A DNA stretch of 64,000 nucleotides from Diphasiastrum complanatum (taxonomy: Eukaryota > Streptophyta > Lycopodiopsida > Lycopodiales > Lycopodiaceae). Position 1 is the first letter of the stretch. Each line of letters begins with the position of its first letter. The translations under genes were made by a program, and so were the position numbers. Below the pieces are notes generated by a model. It had not been told where the DNA came from. It saw only the letters and a list, made by a program, of their open reading frames with translations, and did not search any database. Location: positions 52,630,592 through 52,694,591 of the forward strand of contig CM055097.1 of assembly GCA_029204225.1 (NCBI GenBank), in the 5' to 3' direction. Below are positions 1-11,600 of this stretch, piece after piece.

Positions 1-2
1 AT

Positions 3-269
3 ATAAGGCAAAAATGTCCGGCCGATGTGAACGATGCAATCTTAATGGTAGAGCACTATGAGAAAGGTGTAATTGACACCGGTTTATCTACGCATTATGT
101 GTGTCGCATATTATCCCTATTACCTGATGAGTCAAACCCAGACGAGAGGGTGGATATGTTAGTTGATGACTCTCGGTGTAGTAGGAGTCAAGCCCATGGT
201 GTGGCACTTAAAGATCTTGTTATGGCAGCATTGAATACTAACACCCAAGTTAGAGACGCTTGGAAGTGA
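3..269 (+). CDS. Unrecognised ORF, open at left edge
   Basis: An open frame enters from the left edge and ends at a TGA near position 269. It has about 88 codons in the window, with no ATG near its start, so it could be the end of an exon that begins outside. The predicted peptide is acidic, contains a MVEHYEKG stretch and a DDSRCSRSQAHG stretch, and has no domain I recognise. Nothing after it looks coding until the minus-strand gene that ends at 815. It could equally be a chance frame. Confidence 0.2.
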   Translation: MRQKCPADVNDAILMVEHYEKGVIDTGLSTHYVCRILSLLPDESNPDERVDMLVDDSRCSRSQAHGVALKDLVMAALNTNTQVRDAWK

Positions 270-814
270 AAGCCAAAAGCGAAACATAAGTTTTGACCTA
301 GGAGTTCATCCTGTCTTTAAGGGTTAAAAGAAATTGACCAACCATAAATCTGACCAGTAGTATAGTTTACTACTTTACCCAGCCAGTAATTCCACAACAT
401 CAAGTAATCAGCATTCGTGTCGGTTTTGCAAATTTAGTACCTGGCACTTCTGAACTCCATATGATATGTGAAAATTTGAAACCCTATGATGATTTGCCCT
501 ATGATCTGTGACCAACATGATGACATTTGTTTTGGAACTTTGACCTGAAAAAGAGTAATATTTTTTGGTGTTTTTTAATGGTCCTAGTCTAAGGCCAAAA
601 TCATGGATTTTTTTAATAAATCTCTAAATTTTGTTTTTAAAAAAATCCAAAAAATACATATTTTAAATAAAGAACTACAAGTTTGTTGTTGCAAACTTCA
701 TAAAACCATCATAATTACAAATGAAATAATAATTCAAGAGAACAAATGATTTTTGAAACTCGAAATCTCATTGAAGTACAAATAACTTAAATTATATTTG
801 CACATTCTTTTTTT
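270..814. other. AT-rich sequence, no gene seen
   Basis: This stretch contains A/T runs and no frame with recognisable protein similarity. It may hold the 3' untranslated region of the minus-strand gene that ends at 815. Confidence 0.5.
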
Positions 815-3743
815 TTAAAGTACATTTTCTAAGAAATTTTCATTGATGCCTCTCAATTCAGAACTTGACATATTCTCAACACTCTCATTTTCAGCTGATG
901 AAGTGGAAGACCCGTCTTCTTCATCAGAGTCAACTGGCATGTCTTCCTCAGAATTTGCGTCTAATGTTGACAAAAAACCTTGTGAATCAGTTTTTCTCTG
1001 TTGATGACAAGTTGGAGGATGATGGTTTTTCAAGTAATCCAAGTCGTTCTTTCAATATAGATATTGTTGACTTTCGTAGATGATTGGTCATTGTTAATTC
1101 AAAATTAAATGCCAAAACATCTACATCCTGTAGATTCAAATCGTCGACTCTTGGTTGATTTTTTGACAATCTCTTTCTCTTGCCCTTTGGAGCTACTTGC
1201 AACATTTCGAGTTCGGACCTTCCCAAAAAAGCATTCGTTGAAGTGGTGCGCAACCAATGGAAACGTAGTACTTTTGTTTGATTGCTATTTTGAATAAAAC
1301 CAAGTACTTTGGAAATCCAAAATGGATGTCCTTCATTATTTTCTGAAGCTAGAAGTGCAACAAGGCTTCCAATTTGGATTTCATTCAAATCACCGCGCCA
1401 TTTCATTTTTGCAGCTTTTACACTTTGCCTATTCTTCCTTGAGTCCACATAAATTTCACGTTCCTCACCTTGCACAAGCTGCAAGAAATCATTATCTCGA
1501 GGAAGATCTGAAGATTCGACAGTCATAGTTGATGTTCCTAATTTATGAGGCCAATGAAATTCATCAGTTGTTGATGTATGTTCAAGAGTGAGCAAATTGA
1601 TTATATGTTCCTCAAAAAAGTCCATGCACCAATGTTGATCAAACTCATCAAAAAAATGATAAGCTGGTTGAATACTTGATTCCAAAAAATTTAATGAGGC
1701 AAATGGATCAATCTCACGATGTTATCTTTGCGTCTTTTGTTCTTCTAACAAGGACTTCAAGAAAGACAACACAGCAAGCTTGATTTGAATGTCTGATTCG
1801 TTACATTTGATTTTAAACTGGTGCTGAAAGCTAATATCATTAATATTCGCTACGCATCACTCTGTTTCATTGGACGCCTTGACATAATCACAAAAATCAT
1901 ATGTGTGTCTGATAAATGACACATTTGGCTTTGGCACATATGATTCCTCAACAATGCTTTGAAGCACTGATGATGAAAATGCTTTCTTGCATCTCAACCT
2001 CTTAGAAAAGCAGCTAAACATTTGATCAATTTGATCGTGGGTATGTCCTACCAACAAAAATCCTATTTTTACTATTTTGAAATTTTTTTTCTCCACTAGC
2101 ATAGACAAGTATGCCAAAACAGTTTGATTTTTATTTTTTCTAACAGTGTTGTCAAGCTGCAAATAAAGTTTTTCTGGAAGACTTTCACCAAATTCGCAAA
2201 TTATCTTATGTACAATGGTGATCGTCAAATTTGGATCATTTCGAACATTAAGATAATTAAAAAAGACCTTGGACTCCAAAGTGCCATTAAACACAAGTGC
2301 TCCAACGAGATGAACCTGAATAAAATCTGCCTCGTTCAAATTTTTGGGCACTCTGACAAAATGAGACAACATTGTTTTCTTCTGATCCATGCCATCAATA
2401 ACAAGTCCCAGATATTTTTGTGGACATTCCAAACATTTCTTGCTTGGCCAACTTTTGTCTTTCAACTGTTTGTTGATCTCTGTGTAGTTGAAGAGCTTTT
2501 GTAGCATCCACTGAAAATACAATGATTCACTTATTTAATAAAATAAAGATCATATCATAATGTGTTCAAAAAGATTGCAACATAATGGTATTCAAAAAGA
2601 CTGCAACATGAATGTTTTCAAAACATAAAGTATTAAAATGAATGACAAATTTGATTAATATTTATCTTTCTCGTCATTGGTCTTTGCAAGTTGTTTTGCA
2701 GACTTTAACAACTCGCAAGTGGAACATATTGTCATTCGTGATTTTTTAAGAATCTTTACCAGTTCAAAATCTCTTTTCCAAATTCTAAGAAAATATGAGT
2801 AACTTAAATAGGGAACATTTTTTGTTTTTGCAAACTTTTTGTACATCAAAATTATTTCTAATTTTGTAAAATTATCCGGCAAGTGAAAATATAAGGAATT
2901 AGGCAATTTTTCTCCGTGCACATCTATGAAATGCTTTAGCCAAGCAGTTTTATTTAAAGCATCTGGAGAAACAGTTCGACTCTGTAAGGATCCCCATAAT
3001 GTTGGGTTTTTCTGAAGTCGTGCATGCATTCGTTGAAGCCGTGAATTTCTGATTGCGTGAACTGCTTTGTAAGCTTTGCGACAAACCTCCAAGGCATTTA
3101 AAAAATACGAAAATAAATTTTTGTCCGGCCTCACTATTGCACACAAATAGTAATTCTCTCATCCTTACTTCGTAAAAAGAAGTTTGATCTTAATTCTTCA
3201 ATTTCTCTGATACTCAACTTTTGCAAACAACAGGATGAGCAGCAAATAATATTCCGTACCTTTCAAATCTTAGATTTTGTAATCAACTGTTTTTGACGAT
3301 TCATTAAATCAGGTGAGGATCTCAAGTATCTCTTGTATTTTTCTTTTTGTTTGGAGTCTGATCTATAAATTGAGCCTATGACACTAGTAGGTGCTTGAAC
3401 TGGTTGAAAAGGTGTTGTAATTTTATGACTGGAAATTCTGGCTCCAACCCTAGGATGTTCTGGACTCTCAGAAGGCTCTAAATTTTTCAACGAATATAGC
3501 CCTGTTAGATTTAACAAGACGAACATCACTTTGAGAAGGTCTCCTATGAACATGAGAAAAGCTTAAATGTCGTGGATTAACAGACTTACATGGATCTGTT
3601 GATTTACTAGAATCAGTAATTGAGTAAATTGAAGCTTTTGACTGATTACTCAATGATTCAACTTGTTCAAAAGAACAATGTTCTAGTTGTGCCGAGCCTA
3701 TATCTGAAGAAGAGGATGAGGTCGAAAGATTTTGAGCACTCAA
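815..3743 (-). CDS. DUF7869-like protein gene, multi-exon, possibly transposase-derived
   Basis: Open segments read in order on the minus strand: 3743-3468 and 3553-3263 (Ser-rich N-terminal part), 3146-2655, 2522-1857, 1685-987 and 1042-815. The 3146-2655 segment ends with a CSTCELL motif after an aromatic-rich stretch. The 2522-1857 segment has VIDGMDQKK, then YLQLDNTVRKNKN, then GHTHDQIDQMFSCFSKR, an order I associate with the DUF7869 family. The 1685-987 segment has a small SH3/BAH-like stretch (GSLVAL, then PFWISKV). An intron acceptor TTTTCAG just precedes the 2522 segment. Spaced Asp residues in the three motifs resemble an RNase H/DDE-type fold, so a transposase origin is possible; this is inference. 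Exon joins at the N-terminus and after 1857 are uncertain, and some segments may be decayed. The gene stands head to head with a methyltransferase-like gene. Confidence 0.5.
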
Positions 3744-3990
3744 ACTCTGAAGTCAATCCCTACTGAATGGGAATATCAGAGTGAAAGAATATGCAAGGGA
3801 TTAGCTCTTCAGAGCTAATAATAAGTGTTCTTTCAAGAGTTGCCGATGGTCAACTTTTCCTGGCAGAAATGTAAAAAAAAAATTCAGAGGTAATAATCAT
3901 AATTTAAGTATTTATTTTTATGTTATCTTTTTTAATAAAATGATTTTTATAATTTGGTTGGATTTTTAACAATCTTATTTTTTAATGCAG
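3744..3990. promoter_or_regulatory. Short spacer between two divergent genes
   Basis: About 250 bp separate the first minus-strand exon from the first recognisable plus-strand exon. The spacer is AT-rich and ends in a pyrimidine tract and TGCAG acceptor at 3986-3990. The plus-strand gene therefore probably has an unseen upstream exon, and the true shared promoter could be smaller or overlap the minus-strand gene. No clear promoter motif was identified. Confidence 0.25.
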
Positions 3991-5056
3991 GCACAAATTA
4001 TTTATGAAAGTTCAAGAAGCCCTTGTGACAGGGTTAAATTGCAAAGATTTCGATGAGTGCCAGAGGCTTTATCCTCTAAGCAGCCGAAATGAAGCCCTGA
4101 GTCCATTTTTTATTTTGTTTAGAGACATGGTATTTATTTCACCCATGCTTAGCATAGGTGCTTATTAATTGTTTCTTTTCTATATTCTATGTCTCCTATG
4201 CTAAGCATAGTTTTTTCTTTATTTCATTATTGTTTTTTGATAAGTTAAGTCTCCTATTCTATTTTATATTTTTTGTCTCCCATGCTAAGCATAGCTTTTT
4301 CTTTTTCAACCTCCCAAAGACAAAAAAAACAAAGTCCTTCCAGAGCAATTCAAGAGACATATTCTGAAGGCAAAAGTAGAAAAAAGAGACAAGAAGAGAT
4401 GGACATGGGGTGAGACCATTGCGGAGGAGGATCCATTAGAGACCTACCTTCCCAAAAGTGTCGATGATCAGCCATGTTTTTACTATGTTGAGGAGGACGA
4501 TTGCAGAGAAATTTCAAAAAAATTTAGAAAAAGTTCTTATACACTCTGCATCGCCGATATACCATATGGATTTCAGATGAAGGAATCATTAAATAATGAT
4601 ACTCTTTTCAAATTCATTGAAATCCATAGTTTTATGCAGGGCTTTCTTGAAGTCACAACTTCTCCAATTTGGAGAGTTGTTATTTTTCATTCTTCTTGGC
4701 AGTCAGCATCAGTACAGAAAGCTCTACTAACTTTCTGTAATGCGAGAATTGCGAATGTTGTGTGATAAGTTCTTAAGTTTTTGAATTATCAATTCGTATT
4801 TTAATTCATAATTTTATTTTAAATTTTTTGTTTTAAAATTAGAATTTTAAATTGATTCTACTTGTAATGTTTTATGTCAGGTACAAGCCCAATGTCAGGA
4901 ACTCGGGAGGAGCTCGACTTTGCAATGAAATAGAATACATAACCATCGGTTATTATTCTTTGGATGGCAAACGCTCAATGCTGTATTATAACACTTCCGG
5001 ACTGACAAGTTTTGAAAACTTGTTCCAGTATCCAGCTGTGACAAAGAAATTAAAAA
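3991..5056 (+). pseudogene. Methyltransferase-like gene, truncated by LTR insertion
   Basis: Exons: 3991-4129 (46 codons, reads HKLFMKVQEALV and onward), about 4295 or 4320 to 4761, and 4881-5056. The last intron, 4762-4880, is 119 bp with GT-AG ends, and splicing it out keeps the frame (NVV joined to YKPN). The middle exon contains CIADIPYGF, which resembles the D-P-P-Y/W catalytic motif IV of amino-methyltransferases (adenine N6 or cytosine N4). WRVVIFHS follows, then GGARL and YITIGYYS. The usual second position P is I here, so activity is uncertain. The frame stops at VTKKLK where the LTR of copia A begins at 5057, so the C-terminal part is missing. No matching remainder was seen downstream. 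Family assignment is by motif only. Confidence 0.45.
4130..4319 (+). repeat. Palindrome-bearing repeats in an intron
   Basis: Three spaced copies of a unit with the palindromic core ATGCTTAGCAT or ATGCTAAGCAT lie near 4144, 4198 and 4280. The last two are preceded by TCTCC(T/C). They fall in the presumed intron between the first and second exons of the methyltransferase-like gene. The exact acceptor of this intron is uncertain (4294 or 4319). Confidence 0.5.
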
Positions 5057-5671
5057 TGTCAAAATATTGAAAAATCTATCTAATGTTGTGAGTATGGGTC
5101 CTAAAAATGCCAAAGATGAATTGAGCTCTTTTGGCTTAGTAAAGACCCATCTTAGAATAAAATATTCAAGGTAGGTAGAAGTAGAAACTCGAGCTACCAT
5201 AGGAATTGTCATTTGTACTTTACATGCCACATTTAATGCATGAAAAGATTATGTGGCACAATTAGACATAGTGAGGTGGCTTGGATAAGTCTAGATAGCT
5301 TGAGAGGTGGATCCACAAATCCAATTCAACTTCAAGTAGGAGAAGAGTCCATGGATCTATATATATGTGATGTACTCTCATTGAGAAGATGATGAAATTT
5401 GCGTGTAATGCAAATTTGGAGACAAGCTCTTTGTGCTCTCTCTCTCTCTCCACGAGTTTTGTACTTTCTATTTTCTCTCTCTAGCTGAGTAGAGACATTT
5501 ATGATGCTTTGTCTTATGTTTTGTTGACGAATCTTGCTTGTAACACAATAATATTGCTTGTATGATCAGCTTTCCTATTGACAACCAATGCTAGTCTGAT
5601 CTTTATGGTGTTATTGTGCTTAGGAGATCAAAAATACATGTGTAGGGCATCTCACACGTGTGAATTCAGCA
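5057..5671 (+). repeat. 5' LTR of copia A
   Basis: The start is placed by alignment by eye with the LTR start of related element F: both read TGT, then ATTGAAAAA, then a GGGTCCTA or GGGTCTTA stretch. The end, CAGCA, lies directly before the primer-binding site. The length is 615 bp, against 620 bp for F. A TATATATAT box at 5358-5364 and a TCACACGTGTGA palindrome at 5652-5663 lie inside. A CT-rich run sits near 5440. Confidence 0.75.
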
Positions 5672-5684
5672 TGGTATCAGAGCC
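5672..5684 (+). other. Primer-binding site, initiator tRNA-Met
   Basis: TGGTATCAGAGCC directly follows the LTR end and is the standard copia primer-binding site complementary to the 3' end of initiator methionine tRNA. Confidence 0.9.
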
Positions 5685-6425
5685 TACCTAAGTTTTACAA
5701 GCAAATCTAATCAAAAAGTTTGCAGATCTGATCAGATTTCAAGCCAGGAATTGTCTAGATTCTACCTTCTAGCTAGTTTGCAGTTTTTTTGTGATTCTGA
5801 GCTACAAACCACATTGAATGGGCCAGATCAAGTACTATACGGAATTTCAGGTGCTGGCACGTGTGAAATCCGCCCATTTTCAGATTGTGGTTCTCTCTCA
5901 CCTTAGATCCAAATTTCAAACAAATTAGCCCACTAGAAAGCTAGAAATGTATAGAATTTGATGCAATTTGAATGATGACAGTTGGATAAGCCAATTAGAA
6001 GTTATAAGCCTTTGAAGAGTTGTAGGTAGGGTGCCTAGACCTGTGGCAAATCGTGTGTACATGTCATTTATTGCTTGAATGATCACAAAAATCATCCAGA
6101 AGCTACACAATCTCATCTATATATGATTTAGACAAAACTTATAGATTCTAGGCAAATTGTTTCATACAAATAGATTGTATTTGAGTCAATTTGACATTTT
6201 TGGAATATTTCAATGGTGTAAAATTCAGAGAACCATAACTTTTGCCATACTTCATCTTTTTTTATGATTCAAATCTTGTTTTAGAGAGATTGTCAAGCTA
6301 GTGAGATCTATCTCACAATTTTTTGCTGAGTCTTACATAAGATTTGGTTATGTACCCTTGATTGGTTCCTATAGTGAGAAGAAAAGCAACTCTTCCATCC
6401 ATCTTTTTTCATTCCATCATTCTTT
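5685..6425 (+). other. Leader of copia A
   Basis: About 740 bp of untranslated leader without a long frame. It includes a second CACGTG at 5858-5863. Nothing else was recognised. Confidence 0.5.
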
Positions 6426-8370
6426 ATGACTTCAATGGGTGTCTTTCTATTGGAAGCAAGTGAAAGATTGTCAACCTCCAATTACTCAATTTGGAAGGTT
6501 AGAATGGAATTTGTCTTAATACTACAAGATGTGATGGATATTGTACTTGGCATTGAAGAAGAACCACAAATTCCTCAAGAGATTCCAAAGTACAAAAAGA
6601 GGGCCAGGATAGCTCTGTATTATATTAAGATGAATGTCTCAAATGACATCTTAAGAGAAATTGGTGCTTGTACTAATGCCAAAGATGCTTGGGATACTCT
6701 CAAGTCTATCTATGAGGCAAAAAATACTTCTAGACTTCTAACACTAAGAAACCAAATTTTCCAAAGTATACAGAGAAGTGATGAATGTGCTTCAGCTTAT
6801 GTAATGAGAGTTAAAGACCTCCATAGAGAATTGTCATGCATAGGAGACTCCATCAACCAAAATAAACTTGTTCAAGTCATACTTAATGGATTAAAGGAGG
6901 AATATGACAACCTTGTTCAGAGTTATGCCATTAAGGAGGAGCTACCAAGTTTGGAAGCACTCCAAAGTGTGCTCATTTCTGAAGAATCAAGACAAGAGTA
7001 TAAACTCTTGAAAATGGAGAGACTGTCTCTCAACATTGATGGTAAAGCTCTCTTTACCAAAGACAAGCACAAGACAAGAAGTAAGAATCAACACCAATTC
7101 TCTTCAAGCAAGAACAATCTTATTTCCAAGGAGAAAGGAGATGAGGATGAGTCCTCTCAGGCTTCCACATCCAAGAAGAAGAAGAAAAACATCAAGTGTT
7201 TCTTTTGTGGCAAGAAGGGGCATTATGCCACCAATTGCTTCAAGAAGAAGAGTCAATTCAAGCAAGCCAACATTTCTAATGAAGATAAGGAAGATGCTCA
7301 TGCAAGTGATGAAGAGGGATCTCTTATGGTCTCGAGATTTTCTTCATCACCTTTCAAGAAGGATGGTTTGTGGTATATTGACAGTGGAGCTTCCTCACAT
7401 ATGTGTAGCTCCAAGTATTCTTTTTCATCCATGTCACCTTATGAAGGAGCCAAGAAGTCCATCTACACAACAAATGATCATGAGTGTGCTATTGAAGGGA
7501 TAGGGACCATTCCCTTAAAGCTTTCTTCATCAAAAGTTCTTTCCCTGTCTAATGTACTTTTTGTTCCCAAGCTAACAAAAAATCTTATTAGTGTTGGACA
7601 ATCGTTTGATAGTGGACTAGATGTGAATTCAATGTTGATACATGTACAATCAAGAAGCATGATGAAATCCTTGCATTTGGGTCTAGATATGGTGGAATCT
7701 ACAAGCTTGATCCCAAAGAGCATGCTAACTCTTGTGATAGTGCTTTTGCTACTCATATGTCTCTGGAGGAACTATGGCATAGAAGGTTGGGACATCCTAA
7801 CTATAATTCTATGGTGTCCATGGTCAAAAAAGCCAAAGCTATTGGCTTGCCTAATCTTATCTCCACGAATTTCAAGCCATGTGAGGCTTGTGCCATATCT
7901 AAGTCTCATAAGAAGCCTTTTTCAAAGTCATCTATCAAGACTACACATCCATTGAAGCTCATACACTCAGATGTGCACTTCTCATCTTCAAAAATCAAGG
8001 GTGGTGCTACTTGCTTTGTAACTCTCATTGATGATTTCACTAGATTTACTTGGGTATATCTTCTAGCTTCAAAATCTATGGTTTTTGACTATTTTCTAAA
8101 GTTCAAAGCTCTAGTTGAAAAGCAATTTTCTTACAAAATCAAGATTCTTAGAAGTGATGGAGGTGGTGAGTACACTTCCAATAAATTTCATGATTATTTT
8201 GAGCTTGAAGGCATTAAAAGGGAGTTTTTTTGTGCATATACACCATCTCGAAATGGGGTAGCTGAAAGAAAGAATAGAACATTGTGTGAATGTGCCAAAA
8301 CCATCAGAATTGAGGCATCTTTGCCAAAAGACTTTTGGGGTGAGGCTATCAATTGTTCAAACTATCTTTC
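6426..8370 (+). pseudogene. Copia A gag-protease-integrase, frameshifted
   Basis: Translation starts at an ATG (MTSMGVFLLEAS). Order seen: gag with the SNYSIWKVRME block near residue 18; a CCHC zinc knuckle CFFCGKKGHYATNC near residue 260; the protease active-site block WYIDSGASSHM near residue 317; then a break near 7627. Compared with element F one base is missing there, and the frame shifts to the one running 7757-8419. The shifted frame has the zinc-binding region (WHRRLGHPN and CEACAISKSHKKPF), the first catalytic Asp (LIHSDVHFS), the RSDGGGEYTSN block and NGVAERKNRT. It ends within NYL, where element B sequence begins. Open translation past 8370 is not copia A. Confidence 0.85.
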
Positions 8371-8665
8371 TTCCCTACTATTTATGGATGAGGAAGATGA
8401 CTCTCTCTCCTCTCTCTAGAAGGTACTTGACCCTAGATATTCCCTATATAGGAAAAATAGCTAAAAATGGCTTATATGACCAAAATACATCAAAATGGTC
8501 TCATTTTGAAGGGTATGAAGTTTGACACTTCATCATACTGAAAAAATACAATAAATAAAAACATTGTGGCCTGGTTCACACGTGCAAAACTCCAGAACCA
8601 AAACTATTTACAATTTTAGCCAATTTAGGCCTCAAACTAGCTAGGAAATGTTGACAATTTTCACA
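8370..8665 (-). repeat. Truncated 3' LTR of copia B
   Basis: Identical as read to 14146-14441. It should continue further left for about 360 bp but instead joins the integrase of element A. It includes CACGTG at 8578-8583. Confidence 0.9.
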
Positions 8666-11600
8666 CTCCCACTTCAACATTGGATGCTAGTTTCAACATA
8701 GTCTTTGAGCACATTCCAAGATTAGATCTATGCATTAAATATAGGTCCTTTCCCAATGGTTTGGTGAAGATATCAGCCACACACTCCTTTGAAGAGACAT
8801 GTTGAAGCTCCACCTCTTTGGCAATGACTTGATCTCTCACAAAATGGTGAGCAATCTCAATGTGCTTGCTCCTTGCATGAAAAACAGGATTGCTTGCCAA
8901 GCTTTGGGCTGAAAGGTTATCACAAAGTATGATTGGAGTCTTCTCTGGTTCCAGCAAGTGAAGATCCAATAACATCCTCTTGATCCAAAGAATCTCCTTG
9001 GTGCATGTTGTTAATGCCTTGTACTCGGCTTCGGTGGAAGATAGAGAGATAGTTGGTTGCTTCTTTGATAGCCATGAGACCACTCCATCTCCAAGATAGA
9101 TTGCAAAGGCACTTGTTGACTTCCTATCCATTTGATCACCTGCAAAATCTGAATCTGAAAATCCACAAAGGTTAGGTGTAGTACCTCCATACAAGATGCC
9201 AAAATCTCTATATCCCGAGATGTATCTAAGTACTCTCTTTCCTAGCTTCCAATGAGCCTCACTAGGATCTTGCATAAATTGACTTAGTTTACCAACCACA
9301 AAGCTTAGATCAGGTCTTGTGATGGTTAACCATATAAGAGATCCTATTAGCTTTCTATAGAGAGTAATGTCCTTGAAGGATCTTTCATTACTTCTTGTAG
9401 TTAGCTTTACATTTGATTCCATAGGAGTAGAAACAACTTTACAATCTTCCATATGAAACCTTTTTAGAATAGAGTTAACATACTTTTCTTGACATATGAA
9501 TGTAGATTTAGAAGTTCTAATAATCTCTATTCCTAAGATATAATGAAGTTTACCAAGATCTTGAATTTCAAACTCTCTTTTGAGTGCCATCTTGATTTCA
9601 TCTATATCTAGATTGTTACCACCACTTAAGATAATGTCATCAACATAGATCAAAAGTAAAGTGATATCATTTTCATTCAATCTAAAGTAGAGAGAATGAT
9701 CATACTCACTCATAACAAAGTTTTGAGAAAGTAAGAAGGAATTGAGCTTAGCATACCAACTCCTTGGTGCTTGCTTTAGCCCATACAAACTCTTTTGGAG
9801 ATAGCACACATGATTAGGCTCATCATGTGAAACATAGCCCTCGGGTTGCTCCATGTAAATATCTTCTTCAAGATCACCATTCAAGAAGGCATTAGTAACA
9901 TCCATTTGTCACATATCCCAATCATAAAGAGTTGCAAGAGAGATTAGGATTCGAATAGTTACCATCTTTGCCACGGGTGCAAAGGTCTCATCATAGTCAA
10001 TACCATATTCTTGAGCATACCCCTTTGCCACCAACCTTGCCTTGTACTTGTTGATTGATCCATCTTGATTTGTCTTGATCTTGAAGATCCACTTACAACC
10101 AATTGCCTTCTTGTCCTTTGGAAGCTTTACCAACCTCCATGTGTTGCTTTTGATGAGTGCTTGATGCTCATGATCCATGGCTTGGATCCATTCCTTCTTT
10201 TGAATTGCTTCACCTACACAAGTTGGTTCATCAAAAGAGGTAAGAAAAGCAAAGTTAGAGTTGTCCACCACTTGCTTTCCTTTTTCATCATAGGTTAGCC
10301 TTGATGGCTTAGCCCTTTGCCTTTGAGTCTTCCTTGAAGTTTGCTTTGGAGTGGCATCTCCATCTTCATCCAAGACATCTTGCACATCATGATGATTAGT
10401 AGGCACATCAACATCAACGTCAACAACATTGGAAACATTCTCTTCATGAAAGATGACATCCCTACTTATGACAACTTTCTTTGTAGAAGGAATGTACACT
10501 TTGTAAGCCTTGCTTACTTCACTATAGCCAACAAACACACCCTTCTTTGATGAAGGATCTTCTTTAGTTCTATCATCAAGTGTGATATTGACAAAACATG
10601 TACATCCAAAGATCCTACAATGCTTGACACTCGGCCTTCTACCATAAAGAACCTCATGAGGAGTTTTACCATCCAAGGAAGCACTTGTCCATCTATTACA
10701 TAGATAGTTAGCACATGCTAAAGCTTCCCCCCAAAAAGACTTAGCAAGATTAGCATGTAGTCTCATTGCCTTGGCACATTCACAAAGGGTTCTATTCTTC
10801 CTCTCGGCCACTCCATTCTGTTGTGGAGTCCTAGGACTAGACATCTCCCTCTTAATCCCATGTGCTATACAAAAGTCTTTGAACCTATTTGAGGTGTATT
10901 CCCCTCCATTATCAGATCTTAAGCATTTGATCTTTGTATTGAATTGGTTTTCCATTTCATTCTTGAACTTGACAAATGCAGCAAACACTTCATCCTTACT
11001 TTTAAGAAGATAGATCCAAGTATACCTACTAAAGTCATCAATGAAAGTTGCATACATCTTTGCCCCACCATTGCTAGTTGTACTAGAAGAATGAATATCA
11101 GAATGCACAAGTTGAAAAGCTTCTTTAGATCTAGAAGTAGATCTAGAATAAGCAAGTCTATGAGATTTGGACAAGGCACAATGTTCACAAACACTATTGT
11201 TTGCAACAAGACTTTTAGGGAGACCAAAAACAAGCTCTTTCTTTGCCATTACCTCCAAAGATTTGAAGTTGGGATGGCCCAACCTCTTGTGCCAAACTTC
11301 TTGGTTTGTCAATTGCTCCCTAGCCATACATCCTTCATGATTAGAGATCACACATGCATCAAGCTTGAAAAGTTTACCATGCCTCCTACCTTGAGCAATC
11401 AAGGATCCACATTTACTTATCAAACATGCATCTCCAATGAACTCCACATCAAGTCCTTTGTCAATCATTTGACTTACACTAAGCAAATTCTTAGTGATTG
11501 AAGGAATGTACAAAACATTTTCAAGATTTGCTTTCCTATTTGTTGAAAGGGAAATAGGAATAGTGCCTATGCCTTTGATGTCACATTGACCATCATTTGC

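Larger units (their letters stand above)
5057..8370 (+). mobile_element. Ty1/copia element A, 5' part
   Basis: The element consists of a 5' LTR, a primer-binding site, a leader, gag, protease and integrase. It stops inside the integrase at about 8370, where it abuts part of the LTR of element B. Reverse transcriptase, RNase H and 3' LTR are absent. Its LTR start and protein are closely related to element F (59992-63997, minus strand). It is inserted in the methyltransferase-like gene; the bases before the LTR are AAAAA, and the matching site on the other side is lost. Confidence 0.85.

Noticed and set aside
10944-11501. 185-codon plus-strand frame
   Set aside because: It lies wholly antisense to the copia B integrase, whose motifs are unmistakable.
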